Assembly: GCA_045655125.1 (NCBI GenBank)
Contig: JAZOOR010000079.1
Coordinates: forward strand, 1 to 5,617
From: SIG578 sp045655125
Lineage (GTDB): Bacteria; Bacillota; Clostridia; Oscillospirales; Ruminococcaceae
Reading direction: 5' to 3'
DNA length: 5,617 bases
Shown here: in pieces, positions 1-4,135 of the stretch
How positions within the stretch are numbered: the first letter of the stretch is position 1
Layout of the letters: the number at the start of each line of letters is the position of its first letter
The notes under the pieces: generated by a model
The model's input: only the letters and a program-made list of their open reading frames with translations
Database searches by the model: none
Told to the model about the DNA's origin: nothing
Made by a program: the position numbers and the translations under genes

Positions 1-63
1 AAACCATCTACGATAGAAACGACTGATTTTAACATCCCAATTTTACGAATGAAGCAAACATAG
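1..63 (+). CDS. Possible C-terminal end of an unidentified gene (partial, 5' end outside window)
   Basis: Frame 1 is open from the window edge to a TAG at 61-63, giving about 20 residues that end in ILRMKQT. The other two + frames stop within the first 25 bases. I do not recognise the fragment and it is too short for a family call. The case for a real gene is positional: the stop overlaps the foot of a strong terminator hairpin (61-92), the same geometry as the tmk stop and its terminator at 2955-2986. It would be convergent with ackA. The rival reading is a minus-strand start at ATG 35-33 (MLKSVVSIVDG). That is less likely because only 25 bases separate it from the hairpin, which leaves no room for a promoter. 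Confidence 0.35.
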   Translation, partial: KPSTIETTDFNIPILRMKQT

Positions 64-92
64 CCCCGACAGATTTTAATCTGTCGGGGCTA
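61..92. terminator. 32-bp palindromic hairpin, probable bidirectional terminator
   Basis: Positions 61-75 and 78-92 are perfect reverse complements: a 15-bp stem with a GCCCCGACAGA core and a loop of about 4 nt. On the + strand it is followed by T-rich ATTATTTGTTTA; on the minus strand the hairpin is followed by TGTTTGCTTC. It fits termination of a rightward gene ending at 63. It is also the first good hairpin downstream of ackA on the minus strand, about 120 nt past the ackA stop. The palindrome is symmetric enough that an operator role cannot be excluded, but no promoter is seen next to it. Confidence 0.75.
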
Positions 93-212
93 ATTATTTG
101 TTTACTGCGAATCAAATTCACAACATAGTCGCAAATCTAATTATGATTTCTTCGCTAATTTTGCACACCCTTCGTCGGAACGGTTTTTTATTAACTTAAT
201 ATCTTATTTGTC

Positions 213-1430
213 TTATTTGGAAACGAGCTCTGCTGTGTCCTTTGCGATCATAAGCTCTTCGTTGGTGGGGATAACAAGAACCTGAACGGTAGCATCGGGA
301 GCGGAGATGTTGTTCTCATCGCTTGTAACCTTTGCTCTTTCGTTGTGCTCTTCGTCAATCTTAACACCGAGGAAACCAAGCTTAGCAGCAACTCTGCTAC
401 GGAGCAGAGGATTGTTTTCTCCGATACCGCCGGTAAATACGATGGCATCAACACCGCCCATAGCAGCAGCAAATCCGCCGACATATTTGGTGAGCTGATG
501 TGCGAGCATATTTTCAACAAGCTGGAATCTCTTGTTTCCTGCTTTTGCGCCCTCAGAAATATCACGGTTGTCGCTTGTTACCTGAGAAACACCGAGGATA
601 CCTGATTTCTTGTTAATCATATTGTCGATATCCTTAGCGGTCATATTCTCTTTTTCCATAAGCAGAGGAATGATAGCAGGGTCAATGCTTCCTGCACGAG
701 TTCCCATCATGATACCCTCAGCAGGGGTAAGGCCCATGGTGGTATCGAGGCACTTGCCATCAACAACAGCGGAAATAGAAGAACCGTTTCCAAGGTGGCA
801 GGTAACAACTCTTAAGCCCTCGGGATTTTTGGGGTCCTTGCCCATCATAACAGCAGCGCGCTGGCTGACATATCTGTGAGATGTGCCGTGGAAGCCGTAT
901 CTGCGGATTCTGTATTTCTCATAATACTCATAGGGAAGAGCATAGGTGTAAACATAGTCAGGCATGGTCTGGTGGAAGCCTGTGTCAAAAACAGCAACCT
1001 GAGGAACATCCTTGCCCATAATTTCCTCGCAAGCACGGATACCGGTGAGGTTGTGTGGGTTGTGGAGAGGTCCAAGCTCGCAGCACTCTTCGATAGCTGC
1101 GATAACATCTGCATCAATAATAACGGAGCCGGAGAATTTCTCGCCGCCGTGGAGAACTCTGTGTCCAACGGCAGAAACCTCGCTCATAGAAGCGATAACA
1201 CCGTGCTCGGGATTAACAAGAGCGTCGGTTACTAGCTTTATAGCTTCGCCGTGGTTAGCCATCTGAACGTCAACAATGTAAGCGTCCTTTCCAATAGGCT
1301 GATGCTTAAATCTGCCGCCCTCGATTCCTATTCTCTCGCAAAGACCTTTAGCGAGAACCTTCTCGTTCTCCATATCAAAAAGCTGATACTTAATGGAAGA
1401 ACTACCGGCATTGATAACAAGTATTTTCAT
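213..1430 (-). CDS. ackA: Acetate kinase
   Basis: Cytoplasmic kinase that interconverts acetyl phosphate + ADP and acetate + ATP, the substrate-level phosphorylation step of acetate fermentation. At 405 residues it is full length for the acetokinase (ASKHA-fold) family. Visible landmarks are the N-terminal phosphate-binding segment VINAGSSSIKY with N7, GHRVLHGGE with R91, VFDTGFH with D149, the GFHGTSHRYVS signature with H181, HLGNGSS (212-218), GTRAGSIDP with R245, FTGGIGEN (332-339) and PTNEE with E391. These correspond to the catalytic Asn, Arg, Asp, His, Arg and Glu of characterised acetate kinases. The ATG at 1430 is supported by AAGGTAGG eight bases upstream. The gene has its own promoter and is probably monocistronic. 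No pta (phosphotransacetylase) gene adjoins it here, although the two are often paired. Confidence 0.97.
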   Translation of the reverse strand: MKILVINAGSSSIKYQLFDMENEKVLAKGLCERIGIEGGRFKHQPIGKDAYIVDVQMANHGEAIKLVTDALVNPEHGVIASMSEVSAVGHRVLHGGEKFSGSVIIDADVIAAIEECCELGPLHNPHNLTGIRACEEIMGKDVPQVAVFDTGFHQTMPDYVYTYALPYEYYEKYRIRRYGFHGTSHRYVSQRAAVMMGKDPKNPEGLRVVTCHLGNGSSISAVVDGKCLDTTMGLTPAEGIMMGTRAGSIDPAIIPLLMEKENMTAKDIDNMINKKSGILGVSQVTSDNRDISEGAKAGNKRFQLVENMLAHQLTKYVGGFAAAMGGVDAIVFTGGIGENNPLLRSRVAAKLGFLGVKIDEEHNERAKVTSDENNISAPDATVQVLVIPTNEELMIAKDTAELVSK

Positions 1431-1470
1431 AAATGAAACCTACCTTTTTAAATAAATTTTAAACATAAAT

Positions 1471-1499
1471 ATTATATACTATAAAAATACAAATTGCAA
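1471..1499 (-). promoter_or_regulatory. Sigma-A type promoter of ackA
   Basis: Read on the minus strand, a TTGCAA -35 element (1499-1494) is followed by exactly 17 bases and a perfect TATAAT -10 (1476-1471). Transcription would start near 1464, giving a leader of about 34 nt that contains the AAGGTAGG ribosome binding site (1446-1439). This separates ackA expression from the permease relic immediately upstream. Assigned by consensus match only. Confidence 0.7.
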
Positions 1500-1513
1500 A
1501 CTATTTTTGTATT

Positions 1514-2032
1514 TTAAAGCAAAACAATAAAAATGAGATACATTAATGGAATTGTTATAACTGAAAGTACGTGCGAAATCATAGCCATTGAGGCACCTGT
1601 CTTGGTTTCAGCACCGTATGCCGCAGGATAGATGATGGTGTTAAGACCGAGCGGGCAGGCAAAGGCTAATAGCGCAAAGGTTTGAATTTCTGTGGAAACT
1701 CCAAACAACTTCATAATCAGAAGCATAACTGCGGGAATAGCAATAAGCCTCATAAATGTAGCGGCATAAACCTTCTTGTCGGAAAGAAGACTCTTGAAAT
1801 TATATCCTCCGATAACAATACCTGCAAGCAGCATTGCAACGGGGCCCATACAGTTTTTGGCATTGACAAGCATTGTGGTAACAAATTCGGGAACAAAAAC
1901 AAAGGTTTCAAGCTTGGAAAGCACAGTAAATGTATCGTTTGGAACAATACTCTTCTTTCTGAGAAAATAACCCGCAAGAATAAGAAGAAAAATCATTAAC
2001 ATCTGTTCAAGTGTAAGGCTGAAAACTTCTAT
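1514..2032 (-). pseudogene. Remnant of an AEC (auxin efflux carrier) family permease: internal deletion and lost start codon
   Basis: The longest ATG-initiated frame runs from 2002 to 1514 (162 residues). It is recognisably AEC family: an N-terminal helix FLLILAGYFLRKKSIV and SKLETFVFVP, then NCMGPVAMLLAGIVIGG, LLSDKKVY, MRLIAIPAVMLL and a C-terminal helix ending at the stop. Family members usually have about 300 residues and ten helices in two inverted five-helix repeats. Here the end of helix 2 (about residue 38) joins directly to a segment typical of the second half, so roughly 130-150 residues are missing without a frameshift. The ATG at 2002 has no ribosome binding site. In the same frame, ten codons upstream, GGAGGG (2044-2039) stands six bases before an ATA at 2032-2030. 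The extra residues IEVFSLTLEQ look like the normal AEC N-terminus, so the original ATG appears to have mutated to ATA. A rare ATA start cannot be excluded. If made, the protein would keep about six helices and probably would not transport. Confidence 0.75.
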
Positions 2033-2038
2033 TTGTGT

Positions 2039-2044
2039 CCCTCC
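2039..2044 (-). promoter_or_regulatory. Orphaned Shine-Dalgarno site of the AEC permease remnant
   Basis: GGAGGG on the minus strand lies six bases before ATA (2032-2030), where an AEC protein should begin. The next in-frame ATG (2002) is 36 bases away, too far to be served by this site. It marks the ancestral start and is the main evidence that the start codon was lost. Confidence 0.65.
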
Positions 2045-2054
2045 GATTTATATT

Positions 2055-2085
2055 ACAAAACAAAAGGCAAGCCAAAGGGCCTGCC
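2055..2085 (-). terminator. Intrinsic terminator of tRNA-Leu
   Basis: Minus strand: GGCAGGCC (2085-2078), loop CTTT, GGCTTGCC (2073-2066). This makes an 8-bp stem with one G-U pair, followed by TTTTGTTTTGT. It begins ten bases past the encoded CCA of the tRNA and ends just before the ribosome binding site of the permease remnant. Confidence 0.85.
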
Positions 2086-2095
2086 GATATCGTGA

Positions 2096-2182
2096 TGGTG
2101 CCGGAAGCGGGGGTCGAACCCGCACGGTATCGCTACCACCGGATTTTGAGTCCGGCACGTCTGCCAATTCCATCATTCCGGC
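2096..2182 (-). tRNA. tRNA-Leu, anticodon CAA (reads UUG)
   Basis: The minus strand folds as a class II tRNA. The 7-bp acceptor stem is GCCGGAA/TTCCGGC with discriminator A and an encoded CCA (2098-2096). The anticodon stem is CCGGA/TCCGG with loop CTCAAAA, so the anticodon is CAA at 2148-2146. There is a long variable arm with a GGTA/TACC stem, and a T arm GCGGG-TTCGACC-CCCGC. The D arm is short but ordinary. The large variable arm and CAA anticodon fix the identity as leucine. It is a single tRNA with its own promoter and terminator. Confidence 0.96.
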
Positions 2183-2197
2183 ATCTATGACTTAAAT

Positions 2198-2226
2198 ATT
2201 ATATAATACTAAATCAGAAAATGCAA
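2198..2226 (-). promoter_or_regulatory. Promoter of tRNA-Leu
   Basis: On the minus strand TTGCAT (2226-2221) is followed by 17 bases and a perfect TATAAT (2203-2198). Start of transcription near 2191 leaves a leader of about nine bases before the mature 5' end at 2182. The -35 is weak but spacing and -10 are ideal. Confidence 0.65.
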
Positions 2227-2266
2227 GCAATTTTGTGCTAAAAAATCCTAAACACAAAAATTTCAC

Positions 2267-2295
2267 TTGTCTTCAAAGCGAAAAGATGATATATT
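2267..2295 (+). promoter_or_regulatory. Likely promoter of tmk
   Basis: TTGTCT (2267-2272), a 17-base spacer, then TATATT (2290-2295) on the + strand. The start would lie near 2302, about 30 bases before the tmk ATG. The -10 matches consensus at five of six positions and the -35 at four. It is divergent from the tRNA promoter without overlapping it. Other AT-rich -10 candidates nearby make the exact element uncertain. Confidence 0.5.
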
Positions 2296-2333
2296 ATAAG
2301 TAATTTATAAAAAAGGGAATAGGTGAGCTTAAA

Positions 2334-2957
2334 ATGAGCACAAAAAAAGCGCGCTTTATAGCCGTTGAGGGACTTGACGGCAGCGGAAAAAGCACACAGG
2401 CAAAGCTCCTTTCTGAATATCTTTCAAAACAGAATATTCCTAACGTACTGAATTTTGAACCGACTGACAGCACGATTGGAAAACAAATCAGAGAAGTTCT
2501 TTCAGGCAAACAAAAGGTAGATAGCAGAACTATGGCGCTCCTGTTTGCTGCTGACAGAATTGAGCATATAACGGGCGAAAACGGTATTTTAAGCAATACC
2601 GAAAATGGAATAAGCGTTATTTCCGATAGATACTATTTTTCCTCATATGCCTATCAGATGGTAAGTATGCCGCTTGAGTGGGTTATGGAAATAAATAGAG
2701 TGGCGCGCACCCTTGCCCGCCCTGATGCGCACATTTTCATTGATGTTTCTCCCGAAACCTGCCTTGAAAGAATAGCTCAGAACAGAGAAAGCGCTGACAT
2801 ATTTGAAAATAAAAAATACCTCACTCAAACTCGAGAGAATTTTCTTCGAATCATAGAGAAAACCGTCAAAGAGGAAAATGTCATAGTCGTTGACGGCAAT
2901 GCCGACCTTGAAACTGTTTCGTCTCGAGTCATAGAGGCTGTAAAACCGTTATTTTAA
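2334..2957 (+). CDS. tmk: Thymidylate kinase (dTMP kinase)
   Basis: Cytoplasmic P-loop kinase that phosphorylates dTMP to dTDP with ATP, an essential step to dTTP. Its 207 residues match the usual family size. Landmarks are a core strand FIAVEGLDGSGKST with the P-loop at 13-21, a dTMP-site segment FEPTDSTIGKQIR (41-53), FAADRIEHI (71-79), the DRY motif SDRYYFSSYAYQ (97-108), the strand HIFIDVSPETCLERI (133-147) and a lid segment NRESADIF (150-157). The ATG at 2334 is set by AGGTGAG six bases upstream and agrees with the family N-terminus. The segment after the first strands reads EPTDST rather than the REPGGT of E. coli-type enzymes, a variant I associate with archaeal and some clostridial members. 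It stands alone, between its own promoter and terminator, rather than beside holB as in many Firmicutes, so a second tmk elsewhere in the genome is possible. Confidence 0.93.
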   Translation: MSTKKARFIAVEGLDGSGKSTQAKLLSEYLSKQNIPNVLNFEPTDSTIGKQIREVLSGKQKVDSRTMALLFAADRIEHITGENGILSNTENGISVISDRYYFSSYAYQMVSMPLEWVMEINRVARTLARPDAHIFIDVSPETCLERIAQNRESADIFENKKYLTQTRENFLRIIEKTVKEENVIVVDGNADLETVSSRVIEAVKPLF

Positions 2958-2986
2958 AAAGGCTGCGGAAAAATCCGCAGCCTTTT
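2957..2986. terminator. Bidirectional terminator between tmk and the ftsK-MBL-DUF3006 operon
   Basis: A perfect 13-bp stem, AAAAGGCTGCGGA (2957-2969) and TCCGCAGCCTTTT (2974-2986), with an AAAA loop. The + strand continues TTTTGCTTTTATTTATT and the minus strand ends in TTTTTAAAATAA, so both directions have a U-tract. It overlaps the last base of the tmk stop and lies four bases beyond the stop of the DUF3006 gene, terminating two convergent transcripts. Confidence 0.92.
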
Positions 2987-2990
2987 GCTT

Positions 2991-3224
2991 TTATTTATTC
3001 TTTTTTGCCTTATTAAATAGACTTTTGTGAAGCGCAACTGCCTTACTGCGCCTTTTGTCTGTTTTATCAGGGCAGAAGCTGAAATGCTTCTTGTCCTCGC
3101 TTAAATATACATTTCCAATATCGGCATTTTTGCCGAGAATATCTTTTAAAACCGAAATAACATTCTTGTTATCGTCAACAAGTATAGCATAATTTTCTTC
3201 AAAGCGGTCAAGGGTGTAAAACAT
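2991..3224 (-). CDS. DUF3006 family small protein
   Basis: A 77-residue protein with no signal peptide or membrane segment. The N-terminal FYTLDRFEENYAILVDD, followed by a short strand-rich stretch to about residue 50, matches my memory of the DUF3006 pattern (a DRFEG-like motif and a small beta domain). The C-terminal DKTDKRRSKAVALHKSLF (53-70) resembles that family's basic helical tail, here extended by KAKKNK. The molecular function of the family is not known to me. The start at 3224 is well supported: AAAAGGAG (3240-3233) lies inside the last codons of the upstream MBL gene, whose TAG is five bases before this ATG, so translation is probably coupled. It is the last gene of the operon. DUF3006 genes are commonly found next to ComEC-like MBL proteins, which agrees with the neighbour here. 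Confidence 0.8.
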   Translation of the reverse strand: MFYTLDRFEENYAILVDDNKNVISVLKDILGKNADIGNVYLSEDKKHFSFCPDKTDKRRSKAVALHKSLFNKAKKNK

Positions 3225-3229
3225 ATCGG

Positions 3230-4129
3230 CTACTCCTTTTCGGTTGTGATAACAATGTCTATTCCGTCAGTCATGGCGGTAATACATCCGTCTAAATCCG
3301 TTCTGTAAATTTCAGTCCCAAGGTTTTGCAGCCTTGTCAGAGTTTCTGCCATAGGGTGCCCGTATTTGTTGCCCGCTCCAACCTCAATAACGGCATATTT
3401 TGGGGAAACTGCTCTTAAAAACTCGTCGCAAGAAGAGGTGTCACTTCCGTGATGCGAAACCTTTAATACATCGACATTTACATCTGCGCCGCTTTTAAGT
3501 AGGTCTCTTTCAGGCAGAGCCTCAGCATCACCTGTAAATAAAAATGAGGTTTCACCAAACTCAAACTTAGTGATAATAGACCAGTTGTTAGGCTCTTTGT
3601 ATGTGTCCTTAACAGGCCCTAAAATTCTGAGCACTCCCTCGCCGATTTTAAAGCTGTCACCCGCCTCTGCAGGTATCAGGTTGACATCATTCTCCACAAT
3701 GGCTTCCAAGAGGTCGGTGTAGGTTTTGGTGGTGGGAATAAGCTTTTCGGGTAGGTCGGAGAGAATTATGTTTTCAACCTCAATGCCGCTCAGAACAGTG
3801 TCAAGTCCGCCAATGTGGTCAGAATGTGAGTGCGTTCCGATAACGTAATCAAGCTTACTTATACCAAGCTCACTGAGCTTTAAAAGCACATCGTCTCCGC
3901 GGTTGTTTTCGCCGGCATCAATAAGAACATTAACTGAGCCCGACGATATAAGGGTACTATCCCCCTGACCGACATCAATAAAGTAAACACTACAGCTACC
4001 GGTGGAAGCTGTAGTATTAGAGGGTTCTTTAAATATATCGGTGTTCTCTAAAAGAAAAATAAAACCAACAATTATAGCAATAAAAAGAGATACTAAAGAG
4101 CCAAGCTTGCGCTTTACAGGAATTTTCAA
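3230..4129 (-). CDS. Membrane-anchored ComEC/Rec2-like metallo-beta-lactamase fold hydrolase (TTG start)
   Basis: 299 residues. A basic N-terminus (KIPVKRKLG) and one hydrophobic helix (about 11-27) predict a signal anchor with the catalytic domain outside the membrane; a Ser/Thr-rich linker (about 35-46) follows. The MBL domain shows FIDVGQGDS (50-58), LIDAG (69-73), the metal site THSHSDHIGG with H100, H102, D104 and H105, LFTGDAE with D201, VSHHGSDTS (224-232) and KYGHP with H258. The order and the VGQGDS and SHHGS motifs are those of the ComEC/Rec2 C-terminal domain rather than of a true beta-lactamase. The ComEC channel domain is absent, so this is a stand-alone relative; nuclease or phosphodiesterase activity is plausible but unproven. 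The frame opens at TTG, two codons after the ftsK stop and in the same frame. No ATG or GTG precedes the anchor helix, and only a weak GCGAG stands upstream, so initiation probably depends on coupling to ftsK. Confidence 0.85.
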   Translation of the reverse strand: MKIPVKRKLGSLVSLFIAIIVGFIFLLENTDIFKEPSNTTASTGSCSVYFIDVGQGDSTLISSGSVNVLIDAGENNRGDDVLLKLSELGISKLDYVIGTHSHSDHIGGLDTVLSGIEVENIILSDLPEKLIPTTKTYTDLLEAIVENDVNLIPAEAGDSFKIGEGVLRILGPVKDTYKEPNNWSIITKFEFGETSFLFTGDAEALPERDLLKSGADVNVDVLKVSHHGSDTSSCDEFLRAVSPKYAVIEVGAGNKYGHPMAETLTRLQNLGTEIYRTDLDGCITAMTDGIDIVITTEKE

Positions 4130-4135
4130 AGTAGT

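Noticed and set aside
33..35. Minus-strand start ATG (MLKSVVSIVDG, running off the left edge)
   Set aside because: Only a weak TTGGG precedes it, and the terminator hairpin 25 bases upstream leaves no space for a promoter. The rightward frame ending at 63 fits better, though this is not settled.
93..212. Possible small RNA or attenuator between the left hairpin and ackA
   Set aside because: Only short imperfect inverted repeats (for example around AAATC/GATTT at 136-150) are visible, with no promoter or stable fold.
876..1235. A 119-codon + strand frame inside ackA, with several similar ones in both frames
   Set aside because: All lie opposite conserved acetate kinase sequence and have no ribosome binding site or domain of their own.
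2048..2076. Possible promoter TTGGCT-17-TATAAA on the minus strand for the permease remnant
   Set aside because: The -35 lies in the tRNA terminator stem, and transcription would start inside the GGAGGG site, giving an almost leaderless message. The match is probably chance in AT-rich DNA.
2183..2333. Possible riboswitch or leader RNA upstream of tmk
   Set aside because: The tmk leader predicted from its promoter is only about 30 bases and contains just the ribosome binding site. No conserved aptamer-like pairing is seen.
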